Program-made: the position numbers and the translations under genes
In this document: positions 13,246-26,200 of the stretch, piece after piece
How positions within the stretch are numbered: position 1 is the first letter of the stretch
Layout: every line of letters begins with the position of its first letter
Notes under the pieces: model-generated
What the model was told of the DNA's origin: nothing
The model's input: the letters and a program-made list of their open reading frames with translations, nothing else
Databases searched by the model: none
DNA from: Haematobia irritans
Lineage: Eukaryota; Arthropoda; Insecta; Diptera; Muscidae
DNA length: 64,000 bases
Direction of reading: 5' to 3'
NCBI RefSeq assembly: GCF_050003625.1
Contig: NC_134398.1
Span: forward strand, 203,850,583-203,914,582

Positions 13246-14375
13246 ACATGGACAGAAAAAAACGTGTTTGGACATGGTTGCCGCATCCATTTAATACTTA
13301 TCTAAATCATGTCATTGCCGCGAAAACCATGTATTGTTTGTGTTTGTGAAAAGAATTTTCCAGCCGAGAAAAATGTATGTTGGCAATAAGCATTTAAATG
13401 GTTCTTGAATGCCGCAATCATGTTCTATTATTTAAATGATAGAACTTGAAACCATTACATGGTCGGGAAAGTCATGTACCTGACCATTAAATTTGTTAGA
13501 CTTTTTTGCAGGGAAAAAAGCTTCGTTTTATAGGTATAAGTACCATTACCTGGTCATAAAAGCCATGTACATTTCTTTCGTGACCATTTAAATTTTAAAA
13601 TTTTTTTGAAGTGATACGAATTATATAATTTTTTATGAGCATGTGCACACGATTTTCATTTTGCCCGTCATGGTCGCCGCAAAAATAGCTCCTATCATAT
13701 TAGTTTGCTCTTCGAATATGATTGTGACAATCATGTCTATAAATAGTTCCCATATGGACCGACCCCCCAGAGTTTACTTTTTGACCGTCTTGGAGGCATA
13801 GTTGACAGCCTTTCCGCCTGTTATGGAGTAGGTGATGTTTTTATTTAATCTGGAGCGCAAAAAATGGTCTAAATAGTTTCATAACTACATATAAGCCCTT
13901 ACATTGGTCGCTTCCCAGGGTCCATAAAAATCCCAATATTCCATCTCCTTATTTTCTTCCACGCGGAATATAAAATTCCAATACATTGCCGTTAACAACG
14001 TATTCATCATTTTCCGTCTCACTTCCCCATCATTTAAATAAAGCGGCCATATTTCAATTCCAGGTGATTAAATTGCTTCAAATTGCCATTAGCGTTTTGC
14101 ATTAAAGAAACGCAAACAGTCATTTCATTCTATTTCATTTTCTATTTCCCTTTTTTTAAACTTCGGACCGTCAAAGTAATCTATTTGAAATCATTAATTT
14201 GATTCGAATCAAAGCGACATCATGATATGTTTGTATTCAAATAATCCGATTAGAAAGCGATTATCTTTGTTGACCACTTATATACATGCTTTTAATGAGG
14301 TTTGTGAATCAAACGATAAACTTTGAGATATTGAGGACACTTTGGAGAAGAGCAAATAAGATTTGCAAAATGTTA
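13246..14375. other. Spacer with imperfect inner repeats, no gene
   Basis: A non-minisatellite island within family B. Two related blocks at about 13452-13500 and 13551-13597 each read ACCATTAC.TGGTC, then CATGTAC, then TGACCATT, with GGTC/GACC dyads. The rest shows no recognised coding region or transposon terminus. Confidence 0.5.
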
Positions 14376-16490
14376 TATAAATTTTGTTAACATTTCATTT
14401 CTATAGAAAATTATGTCAAAATTTTATTTCTATAGAAAATTTTGTCAAAATTTTATTTCTATAGAAAATTTTGTCAAAATTTTATTTCTATAGAAAATTT
14501 TGTCAAAATTTTATTTCTATAGAAAATTTTGTCAAAATTTTATTTCTATAGAAAATTGTGTCAAAATTTTATTTCTATAGAAAATTTGGTCAAAATTTTA
14601 TTTCTATATAAAATTGTGTCAAAAAAATATATCTATAGAAAATTTTGTCAAAATTTTATTTCTATAGAAACTTTTGTCGAATTATAGAAACTTTTGTCAA
14701 AATGTTATTTCTATAGAAAATTTTGTCAAAATTTTATTTCTATAGAAAATGTTGTCAAAATTTTATTTCTATAGATACTTTTGTCAAAATTTTATTTCTA
14801 TAGAAAATTTTGTCAAAATTTTATTTTTATAGAAAATTTTGTCAAAATTTTATTTCTATTGAAAATTTTGTCAAAATTTTATTTCTATAGAAAATTGTGT
14901 CAAAATTTTATTTCTATAGAAAATTTTGTAAAAATTTTATTTCTATAGAAAATTTTGTAAAAATTTTATTTCTATAGAAAATTTTGTAAAAATTTTATTT
15001 CTATAGAAAATTTTGTCAAAATTTTATTTCTATAGAAAATTTTGTCAAAATTTTATTTCTATAGAAAATTTTGTCAAAATTTTATTTCTATAGAACATTT
15101 TGTCAAAATTTTATTTCTATAGAAAATTTTGTCAAAATTTTATTTCTATAGAAAATTTTGTCAAAATTTTATCTCTACAGAAAATTTTGTCACAATTTTA
15201 TTTTTATAGAAAATTTTGTCAAAATTTTATTTCTATAGAAAATTTTGTCAAAATTTTATTTCTATAGAAAATTGTATCAAAATTTTATTTCTATAGAAAT
15301 TTTTGTCGAAAATTTTATTTCTATGGAAAATTTTGTCAAAATTTTATTTCTATAGAAAATTTTGTCCAAATTTTATTCCTATAGAAAATTTTGTCAAAAT
15401 TTTATTTCTATAGAAAATTTTGTCAAAATTTTATTTCTATGGAAAATTTTGTCAAAATTTTATTTCTATAGAAAATTTTGTCAACATTTTATTTCAATAG
15501 AAAATTTTGTCAACATTTTATTTCTATAGAAAATTTTGTCAAAATTTTATTTCTATAGAAAATTTTGTCAAAAATTTATTTCTATAGAAAGTCTTGTCAA
15601 AATTTTATTTCTATAGAAAATTTTGTCAAATTGTTATTTCTATAGAAAATTTTGTTAAAATTTTATTTCTATAGAAAATTTTGTCCAAATTTTATTTCTA
15701 TAGAAAATTTTGTCAAAATTTTATTTCTATAGAAAATTTTGTCAACATTTTATTTCTATAGAAAATTTTGTCAACATTTTATTTCTATAGAAATTTTTGT
15801 CAAAATTTTATTTCTATAGAAAATTTTGTTAAAATTTTATTTCTATAGAAAATTTTGTCCAAATTTTATTTTTATAGAAAATTTTGTCAAAATTTTATTT
15901 CTATAGAAAATTTTGTCAACATTTTATTTCTATAGAAAATTTTGTCAACATTTTATTTCTATAGAAATTTTTGTCAAAATTTTATTTCTATAGAAATTTT
16001 TGTCAAAATTTTTTTTCTATAGAAATTTTTGTCAAAATTTTATTTCTATAGAAAATTTTGTAAAAATTTTATTTCTACAGAAAATTTTGTCAAAATTTTA
16101 TTTCTATAGAAATTTTTGTCAAAATTTTATTTCTATAGAAATTTTTGTCAAAATTTTATTTCTATAGAAAATTTTGCCAAAATTTTATTTCTATAGAAAA
16201 TTTTGTCAAAATTTTATTCCTATAGAAAATTTTGTCAAAATTTTATTTCTGTAGAAAATTTTGTCAAAATTTTATTTCTATAGAAAATTCGGTCAAAATT
16301 TTATTTCTATAGAAAATTTTGTCAAAATTTTATTTCTATAGAAAATTTTGTCAAAATTTTATTTCTATTGAAAATTTTGTCAAAATTTTATTTCTATAGA
16401 AATTTTTGTCAAAATTTTATTTCTATAGAAAGTATTGTCGAAACATAGAAACTATTGTCAAGATTTTATTTCTACAGAAAATTTTTGAAG
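14376..16490 (+). repeat. 29-bp minisatellite array, family B (forward, block 2, most homogeneous)
   Basis: About 73 units, many matching the family B core exactly, which makes this the least decayed array of the window. A six-unit block near 15680 (TTTGTCCAAATTTT, then two GTCAAC units, then a GAAATTTTTGTC unit) recurs about 174 bp later near 15855. That offset is 6 x 29. Homogeneity points to recent expansion or conversion. Confidence 0.95.
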
Positions 16491-18029
16491 TACCTCTTAG
16501 TTGGAGGGGAAAATATATAATTCTACCATTCTACCAAACAGTAAAAAATCTACGATTTTTTGGCAAAATTGTACCAAGTGTGGCAACCGTGGTTATGATG
16601 CCAACAACCCCAAGTTCAACCTCCGGTCGGAGCGAAAAATTTCAAATTGTAAAAATTATATAATTCAAATATAAAAGTGTAATAAAAAAATTAAAAGTAA
16701 AATTGGTTGGAAAATATTTTTATTTTTATATATATATTTTTTTAATTCCTTCATTTAAATGAATTTCCAAGGCACAACTTCTAAGGCAATACAAAGGCTC
16801 CGTAAACGATGTTCTTACGTCCTATGACAAGACCATTTAAAATTCATTGGAGATGATCCAAGTTTGTACTACTTTCGGATCACAAGTTGGGGATCCCAAC
16901 TACTTTAATAGAAGCTCTTATTTTGTCTCTAAATGTGGCTCGCATGGTCGAAAGTGTCGGAAAAGTGGGCCGTTCGAATAAGCCAGGATTGATGCCGACA
17001 TCCCAATATGGAAGTCATAATTTCATATAAATTAATCACTAAATATTTTATTACTTACAAAAAAAGTGTTTCGTTTTTTTACTTTAAGTGAATCCAAATA
17101 TTATACATACCTAAAAGAGAAAAAAAATGAAGATTGTAGTTAATAAAAATGTAAAAACTTGCAATGCATACATAAAAAAGATTAAATATATTTTTTTAGT
17201 AAAGTGTTGGAGAAAAGACATTTCAATTAAAACTAGATGAAAGAAGTGAGCGGTTTTTAGTGACCAACAATTGGACCCCATATATTTTTTTGTCTTCAAT
17301 AACGAATTCACAAAACTAATAGTATTAATTATTAACGTTAGTTACATCTTTAACTGATAGTTAAAAACAAATTAATTATTTCAATTAAAAATAATATTAT
17401 TAACATTTCTTTTGATGAACAAATTAATTAAATCAATTAATGTATCAATCGATTTTTTTTTTTCAAATTAAACTCAAATATGCTTTAAAAAATGACAATG
17501 ACTTTTTCTACATTTTAACCAAACATTGTGATATAATATGATAACTTTAATTTACAATAAAAATCTAATTTGCAATATTTTTTCCACAATGTGTTGTTAT
17601 CTTTGGCTTGCCGTCTCGTAAACCTTCCAGCGGTTAAATTGTAATGATGAAAAAAACCTACCAATATTATATGGTACAACATGAACGTGCAGACTACAGA
17701 AACTTAAGTGAAAAATATTTTTCTTTTTTATGTTTAACCATCAAATTATCTAAAGTTGTTCTATTCATCCAAAGATTTTGCATTTAACATAAATTAAAAA
17801 AAATTATAATGAATGAAAAAAAAAAAACTCAAAACGATCAACGCCATGAAAAAAGGTCATAAAGGTAATAACCTTGCTTGCACTCTTCAAAACTCCTACA
17901 TACAATCAAGTTTTTATACTAAAGATGCATAGAGATTATGTATGGCCGAAATGAGTACTTAAAGTACACAGACACAGGAGTGGAGTTGAAAGGGCCTTAG
18001 AAAACTTAGGACCAGTTTCGATAAATAAC
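16491..18029. other. AT-rich spacer, nothing recognised
   Basis: Single-copy-looking AT-rich DNA between two family B blocks. The minus frame 17111-17311 and the tail of a plus frame near 16406-16663, which begins inside the array, have no recognisable domain. No RNA gene or transposon end seen. Confidence 0.6.
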
Positions 18030-20300
18030 AATCCAAATTTTCCACAGAATTTTCTATAGAAATAAAGTATATGTAAAAAAACTTCATGAACATTTTATTT
18101 CTACAGAAAATTTTTCCAGAATTTTATTTCTATAGAAAATGTTGTCAAAATTTAATTTCTATTGAAATTTTGTCAACATTTTATTTCTATAGAAATTTTG
18201 TCAAAATTTTATTTCTTTAGAAAATTTTGCAACATTTTATTTCTATAGAAAATTTTGTCAACATTTTATTTCTATAGAAAATTTTGTCAAAATTTTATTT
18301 CTATAGAAAATTTTGACAAAATTTTATTTCTATAGAAAATTTTGTCAAAATTTTATTTCTATAGATAATTTTGTCAAAATTTGATTTCTATAGAAAATTT
18401 TGTCAAAATTTTATTTCTATAGAAAATAGTGTCAAAATTTTATTTCCATAGAAAATTTTGTCAAAATTTTATTCCTAAAAAAATTTGTCAAAATTTTATT
18501 TCTAAAAAAAATTTGTCAAAATTTTATTTCTATCGAGAATTTTGTCAAAATTATATTTCTATAGAAAATTTTGACAAAGTTTTATTTCTATAAAAAATTT
18601 GTCAAAATTTTATTTCTATAGAAAAATTTGTCAAATTTTATTTCTACAGAAAATTTTGTCAAAATTTTATTTCTATAGCAAATTTTGTCAAAATTTTATT
18701 CTTTATAGGAAATGTTGTCAACATTTTGCTTCCATAAAAAATGTTGTCCAATTTTTATTTCTATAGAAATTTTTTTCAAAATTTTATTTCTACAATAAAT
18801 TTTGTCAAATTTTATTTCCACAATAGATTTTGTCAAAATTTCATTTCTATAGAAAATTTTGTCAAAATTTTATTTCTATAGAAAATTTGTCAAAATTTGA
18901 TTTCTATAGATAATTTTGTCAAAATTTTATTTCTATAAAATAAAAATAAAATTTTGTCAAAATTTTATTTCTGTAGAAAATTTTGTCAAAATTTTATTTC
19001 TATAAAAATTTTTGTCAAAATTTTATTTCTATAAAAATTTTTGTCAAAATTTTATTTCTATAAAAATTTTTGTCAAAATTTTATTTCTATAGAAAATTTG
19101 GTCAAAATTTTATTTCTATAGAAAATTTGGTCAAAATTTTATTTCTATAGAAAATTTTGACAAAATTTTATTTCTATAGAAAATTTTGACAAAATTTTAT
19201 TTCCTCAGAAAACTTCGTTAAAATCTCATTTCTACAGTAAATGTTCTCCAAATTTTATTTCTATTGAAAATTTTGTCAAAATTTTATTTCTACAATAAAT
19301 TTTGTCAACATTTTATTCCTATAGAAACGTTTTTCAAAATTTTATTTCCGTAGATTTTTTTTTAATTTTATTTCTGTAGAAAAGTTTGTCAGAACTTCAT
19401 TTCTACAGAAAATTTTTTCAAAATTTTATTTCTATAGAAAATTTTGTCACAGTTTTATTTCTATAGAAAATTTTGTTAAAATTTTATATCTATAGAAAAT
19501 GTTGTCAAAATTTTATTTCTATAGAAAATTTTGTCATAATCATACCCTGCGCAAAACATAGAAAATTTAGACAAAATTCTATTTCTATAGAAAATCTTGA
19601 CAAACTTGTTGTTTCTATAGAAAATTTTGACAAAATTTTATTTCCTTAGAAAACGTTGTCAAAATCTTATTTCTATAGTAAATGTTGTCCAAATTTTATT
19701 TCTATAGAAAATTTTGTCAAAATTTTATTTCTATAGGAATTTTTTTTCAAAATGTTATTTCTATAGAAAATTTTGTCAAAATTTTATTTCTATAGAAAAT
19801 TTTGTCAAAATTTTATTTCTATAGAAAATTTTGTCAAAATTGTATTTCTATAGAAAATTTTGTGAAAATTTTATTTCTATAAAAAATGTTGTCAAAATTT
19901 TAGTTTTATAGAAAATTTTGTCAAAATGTTATTTCTATAGAAAATTTTGTCAAAATTTTATTTCTATAGAAAATTTTGTCAAAATTTTATTTCTAAAGAA
20001 AATTTTGTCAAAATTTTATTTCTATAGAAAATTTTGTCAAAACTTTATTTCTATAGAATATTTTGTCAAAATTTTATTTCTATAGAAAATTTTGTCAAAA
20101 TTTTATTTCTATAGAAAATTTTGTCAACATTTTATTTCTATAGAAAATTTGTCAAAATTTTATTTCTATAGAAAATTTTATCAACATTTTATTTCTATAG
20201 AAAATTTTGTCAAAATTAGATTTCTATAGAAAATTTGGTCAAAATTTTATTTCTGTAGGAAATGTTGGCAAAATTTTATTTCAATAGAAAATTCTTAAAA
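18030..20300 (+). repeat. 29-bp minisatellite array, family B (forward, block 3)
   Basis: About 78 units of the family B monomer, more diverged than the neighbouring block. A short non-repeat interruption (CATACCCTGCGCAAAACATA) lies at about 19540-19560, and repeats resume directly after it. The edges are decayed. Confidence 0.95.
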
Positions 20301-21218
20301 AGTCGCATAAAAATACGAAAAAGTGTGGCAGTTACTGGTACAAAAGTCGCAAATTTGACACTATCACTGGTTGCTGTATAGCTTTCAAGGCCCTATTAGA
20401 GCCCTATTTATCTCTATTTCCCATATCTATGTATACCTGCTCGTACCTGCTTTGAATCCGAAAGCTATTCATTCGTTTGCATTAGAATCTATTCCATTCA
20501 TCCATAATCGTATTCACATGAATATGGGGGTATTCAAATTCCTTATGATTATGGGTCGTGAATATGTCAGCATCGTAAAATAGCATCATCTTCTAGCAGG
20601 TTGTAAAAATAAAATTTTCCAATCTTGAAACATTGTCTAAGGGTTGATGATGACAGTACAGTGACTCGTAAAATGTTAATTCTCCAAAGGATTACTGTCT
20701 CACTATAAAAAAATTTGTCATTATTAAACAAATTGTCATTAAATTAAGACAACTATAAAAAAAGAAGCAAAAAGAATATTTTGTAACATTGAAAAATGCA
20801 ACAAAACTCAAAGATTGTAAAGCAAAATCGGGATAAGTGTGTAAACACAACCAGAGCTACTGTCGGTAGATGAACACGTATATTACACGAAGGTCAAGGG
20901 GCCCTTATGCATTATGAAAATAAATCCCAATATTTCAAATGAAAATCAACACCAATTTCCTTTTTGGGATTGTACTTCGTTTTCAAGTGGGGCTCAGTTT
21001 CTGGGATTTGTCAATGGTGGCTGTACTGAACAACAAATTCTTTATTGCTTGGCTGGAATTAAGACGGGGTTTCCGCCCTCGACGAATCATGGATACACCG
21101 CAGACTAGGAAATAATCGAGGCAGTGGCTATGAGAATTCAGATAAGATCAAATTTTCGAGTCAATATTTACCGCGTTTGATTACTCTTGGCAGCAGTTTT
21201 TGACACTGTTCATTGGCA
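20301..21218. other. Spacer, unrecognised
   Basis: No gene recognised. Short frames at 20371-20583 and 20914-21108 show no known domain. The latter is unusually rich in G/C for the area, so it may be an old transposon piece leading into the mariner relic that follows, but I cannot name it. Confidence 0.5.
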
Positions 21219-21380
21219 ATTTTGTCTCAGTTGACGAAACATGAATAAACTGGAGACCAAAAAATAGTTGAAATAGTGGACTGCAGGAGGTGAATGTGCG
21301 TCGAAGAAGGCTACGATTATCTCAATGAAAAGTGATTACGACGGTATTCTGCGATAAGCAAGGTGTCATTCACATTGATT
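21219..21380 (+). pseudogene. Decayed mariner transposase fragment
   Basis: Conceptual translation around 21222-21380 gives FVSVDET, then a stop where mariners have Trp, then a stretch aligning to the ETK.QSKQW...GEPAPKKAK region, then TVFCDKQGVIHID. These match the first catalytic Asp block (VDETW) and the following VFWD..G..HID block of mariner transposases. Several stops and substitutions are present and no terminal inverted repeats were found. It is a different and older mariner lineage than the one at 47543-48827. Confidence 0.7.
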
Positions 21381-21395
21381 AATTTGCGTTTAAAC

Positions 21396-24300
21396 AAAAC
21401 TTTGACAAAATTTTCAATAGAAATAAAATTTTGTTAAAAATAAAAAATAAAAATTTCTTTAAAATAAAATTTTGACAAAATTTTCTACAGAAATAAAAGT
21501 TGGACAAAAATTTCTATAGAAATAAAATTTTGTTAAAAATAAAAATTTCTTTAAAATAAAATTTTTACAAAATATCTATAGAAATAAAATCTTAACAAAA
21601 GTTTCTTTTGAAATAAATTTTTGTCAAAATTTTCTATAGAAATAACATTTTGACAAAATTTTCTGTAGAAACAAAATTTGGACAAAATTTTCTATAAAAA
21701 TAAAATTTTGACAAAAATTTCTATAGAAATAAAATTTTGACAAATTTTTCTATAGAAATAAAATTTTGATAAAATTTTCTATAGAAATAAACTTTTCACA
21801 AATTTTCTATAAAAATTAAATTTTGAAAAAATTTTCTATAGAAATAAACTTTTGACAAAATTTTCTATAAAAATAAAATTTTGACAAAATTTTCTATAGA
21901 AATAAAATTTTGACAAAATTTTCTACAGAAATAAAATTTTGAAAAAATTTTCTATAGAAATAAAATTTTTAACAAAACTTTCTATAGAAATAAAATTTTC
22001 TTAAAAATAAAAATTTTTTTAAAAATAAAATTTTGACAAAATTTTCTATAAAAATAAAATTTGACAAAATTTTCTATAGTAATAAACTTTTGACAAAATT
22101 TTCTATAGAAATATAATTTTGACAACATTTTCTATAGAAATAAAATTTTGACAAAATCTTCTATAGAAACAAAATTTGGACAAATTTTCTATAAAAATAA
22201 AATTTTGACAAAATTTTCTACAGAAATAAAAGTTGGACAAAATTTTCTATAGAAATAAAATTTTGACAAAATTTTCTACAGAAATAAAAGTTGGACAAAA
22301 TTTTCTATAGAAATAAAATTTTGAGAAAATTTTCTACAGAAATAAAAGTTAGACAAAATTTTCTATAGAAATAAAATTTTGTTAAAAATAAAAAATAAAA
22401 ATTTCTTTAAAATAAAATTTTTACAAAATTATCTATAGAAATAAAATCTTGACAAAATTTTCTTTTGAAATAAATTTTTGTAAAAATTTTCTATAGAAAT
22501 AACATTTTGACAAAATTTTCTATAGAAAAAAATTTTGACAAAATTTTCTATAGAAATAAAATTTTGACAAATTTTTCTATAAAAATAAAATTTTGATAAA
22601 ATTTTCTATAGAAATAAACTTTTCACAAACTTTTCTATAAAAATTAAATTTTGAAAAAATTTTCTATAGAAATAAAATTTTGACAAAATTTTCTTTGGAA
22701 ATAAAATTTTGACAAAACTTTCTATCGAAATAAAATTTTGACAAAATTTTCTACAGAAATAAAATTTTGACAAAATTTTCTATAGAAATAAAATTTTTAA
22801 CAAAACTTTCTATAGAAATAAAATTTTGACAAAATTTTCTATAGAAATAAAATTTTCTTAAAAATAAAAATTTCTTTAAAAAAAAAATTTTGACAAAATT
22901 TTCTATGAAAACAGAATTTTGACAAAATTTTCTATAAAAATAAAATTTGACAAAATTTTCTATAGAAATAAACTATTGACAAAATTTTCTATAGAAAAAA
23001 AATTTTGACAAAATTTTCTATAGAAATAAACTTTTGACAAAATTTTCTATAGAAATAAAATTTTGACAAAATCTTCTATAGAAACAAAATTTGGACAAAT
23101 TTTCTATAAAAATAAAATTTTGACAAAATTTTCTATAAAAATAAAATTTCAACAAAATTTTCTATAGAAATAAAATTTAGACAAAATTTTCTATAGAGAT
23201 AAAATTTTGACAAAATTTTTTATACAAATAAAATTTTTAACAAAACTTTCTATAGAAATAAAATTTTGACAAAATTTTCTATAGAAATAAAATTTTCTCC
23301 AAAAATAAAATTTTCTATAGAAATAAACTTTTGACAAAATTTTCTATAGAAATAAAATTTTGACAAAATTTTCTATAGGAATGAAATTATGACAAAATTT
23401 TTTATAGAAATAAAATTTTGACAAAATGTTCTACAGAAATAAAATTTTGACAAAACTTTCTATAGAAATAAAATTTTTAACAAAACTTTCTATAGAAATA
23501 AAATTTTTAACAAAACTTTCTACAGAAATAAACTTTTCTTAAAAATAAAAATTTTTCTAAAAATAAAAATTTTTACAACATTTTCTATAGAAATCAAATC
23601 TTCACAAAAATTTCTTTTGAAATAAATTTTTGTCAAAATTTTCTACAGAAATAACATTTTGACAAAATTTGCTATAAAAATAAAATTTTTACAAAATTTT
23701 CTATAGAAATAAAATTTTGACAAAATTTTCTATAGAAATAAAATTTTGTAAAATTCTCAATAGAAATAAAATTTTGATAAAATATTCTATAGAAATAAAA
23801 TTTTGAGAAAATGTTCTACAGAAATGAAATATTGACAAAATTTTCTATAGAAATAAACTTTTGACAAAATTTTCTTTAGAAAAACGTTTTTGATAAAATT
23901 TTCTATAGAAATAAAATTTAAACAAAATGTTTATACAAATAAAATTTTGGCAAGGTTTTCTATAGAAATAAAATTTTGTCAAGGTTTTCTATAGAAAGAA
24001 AATTTTGACAAAATTTTCTGTAGAAATAATATTTTGACAAAATTTTCTATAGAAATAAAATTTTGACAAAATTTTATCTGAGAATAAAATTTTGTTAAAT
24101 TTTCTATAAAAATAAAATTATTACAAAATTTTTCTATGGAAATAAAAACATGACAAAGTTTTCTATAGAAATAAAATTTTGACAAAATTTTCTATTGAAA
24201 TAAAATTTTGTAAAATTCTCAATAGAAATGAAATTTTGATAACATTTTCTATAGAAATAAAATTTTGAGAAAATGTTCTACTGAAATGGAATTTTGACAA

Positions 24301-25105
24301 AGTTTTCTATAGAAATAAACTTTTGACAAAATTTTCTACAGAAACAAAATTCTGACAAACTTTTCTATAAAAATAAAATTTTGACAAAATTTTCTGTAGA
24401 AATAAACTTTTGACAAAATTTTCTATAGAAATAAAATTTTGATAAATTTTTGTATAGAAATAAAATATTGACAAAATTTTCTTTAGAAATACATTTTTGA
24501 CAAAATTTTCTTTAGAAATAAGTGTTTGATAAAATTTTCTATAGAAATAAGTTTTTGATAAAATTTTCTATAGAAATAAAATTTGGACAAAATTTTGTAT
24601 AGAAATAACATTTTAAGAAAATGTTTATACAAATAAAATGAAATGAAGAAAGGAAATTTTGACAATATTTTCTTAAGAAATAAAATTTTGAAAATTTTTC
24701 TCTGAGAATAAAATTTTGATAAATTTTCTATAAAAATAAAATTTTGACAAAATTTTCTCTGAGAATAAAATTTTGATAAATTTTCTATAAAAATAAAATT
24801 TTGCACAAATTTTCTATGGAAATAAAAACATGACAAAGTTTTCTATATAAATAAAATTTGCAAAAATTTTCTATATAAATAAAATTTTGCGGAAATTTTC
24901 TATAGAAATAAAATTTTGACAAAATTTTCTCTAGAAATAAAATTTTGACAAACATTTGTATAGAAATAAAATTTTGACTAAATTTTGTATACAAATAAAA
25001 TTTTGACAAAATTTTCTCTATGAATTTAGTTTTGACAAAATGTTTTATTGAAATAAAATTTTAACAAAATATTCTATAGAAGTAAAATTTTGACAAAATT
25101 AAATT
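21396..25105 (-). repeat. 29-bp minisatellite array, family B (inverted, block 4)
   Basis: About 128 units reading TTTTGACAAAATTTTCTATA then GAAATAAAA on the plus strand, the reverse complement of the family B blocks to the left. A marker segment (AAAAATAAAAATTTCTTTAAAATAAAA, shortened here to its TTTCTTTAAAATAAAA part, then CTTTTGAAATAAATTTTTGT) occurs near 21590, 22447 and 23594. That shows higher-order duplication with units of about 860-1150 bp. Minus-strand frames of 68-117 codons are repeat translations. Confidence 0.95.
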
Positions 25106-26200
25106 TTGCCTTCATAAGAGGGATTTTCCAAAACGTTTTTCCAACACACAATTCTAAGGTTTTAACTCTCGTTTACATAGAATATTTCATAAAATTGTTC
25201 GTCACGACCGATTTATGTCACAAGCACACCTCTACTGTCTATGCATAACAATATAATTGACTTGTTCCCGAATAAAGTTATTAACCCCTCCTCCCTCTCC
25301 TTTAAAACAGCATACGAAAAATTTTCCTGTAGGAATTTCATTTGATATTTTAGGATTTCAACTATGTGTTTGGATAACCCCACCTGCCGTGAGGGGAAAT
25401 GATTACCAGCATCAATTTGAATTGAATTGAAATGTCTAAAAGGGATAGGAGAGGTTAGGGGCGGGGAATTCCTTTCCACCAAAAGAGATATACTACCATC
25501 CTGCAAAGTCAATTCGAACATTGTGACAATTCTAACAGACAAGATTAGAAATTTTCAATAGAATGCTAGTCGTGTTACCATTTCGCGTAAGTAAACCCAA
25601 CTTGGAATCATCCTCATCATCATCGTCGTCATCGGCATTGTGGCTGTGAATACGAAATGCGTTTAAAATCTTGTTACCTGTCAAAAATCATAAATGACAC
25701 TTATATGCGATTTGCTAGTGTCTAACAAAAACCAAAAGTTGTTAAATTTACGACCTCCTCCCTCCCCCTTTTGCCCTATACCGGTGTTATTGCTGCTTCT
25801 GTCTATTTCAATTGTAGCCAACTCGAATGGAGTATATTCACGGATGTGATTGTTGAAACTTTATCCACAAGTCATAGTATTATTCAGCAGCATTCGGTTG
25901 GAAAGGTAATGCGTACATAGTGGTTTGATGTCTCTATACATAAGGCTCCATCCAAGTACTCCTAAAGTGGGATGGAGTAAAAGGGGATGGCGGGCGACGA
26001 GTGGGTTTTGCCAGGTATGAAGTGGGTGTTACACGATGGCATAATTTAACGAAGCAAACTTTAACTCTCTGTTACAATTGAACAGAAATCGAGCGCAAAA
26101 AACATACGAATATTGTGTGGGAAATGCACAGTGGGACTAATTTACAAAAAATGAAGAATAAAAATTACATCAAAATGGGGAAAACGTAGGCATGGACTAA
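25106..26200. other. Spacer right of the family B arrays
   Basis: Mostly single-copy DNA with a TCATCATCATCGTCGTCATC microsatellite-like stretch near 25607-25635. A 109-codon minus frame (25213-25542) has no recognised domain and no supporting signal, so I do not call it. Confidence 0.5.

Noticed and set aside
14376..16490. Heat-shock-element array from TTC/GAA dyads
   Set aside because: The spacing within the dyad (TTC-TATA-GAA) does not fit the two-base gap of heat-shock elements in most units. Only a few family A variants (TTCTAGAA) do.
11950..20300. Long open frames with FYFYRKFCQNFISIENFV-like periodic peptides, also at 23979-25009, 58068-59138 and 61758-63594
   Set aside because: They are translations of the 29-bp unit, which gives a 29-residue peptide cycle through three frames. 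They break at unit variants and lack any gene context.
1..25105. CRISPR-like arrays, since repeats of about 29 bp occur at constant spacing
   Set aside because: There are no unique spacers between repeats. The 29-bp units are directly adjacent, and the surrounding DNA is clearly from an insect genome.
25213..25542. 109-codon minus-strand frame as a host gene
   Set aside because: No recognised domain, no splice or promoter support, and frames of this length are expected by chance here.
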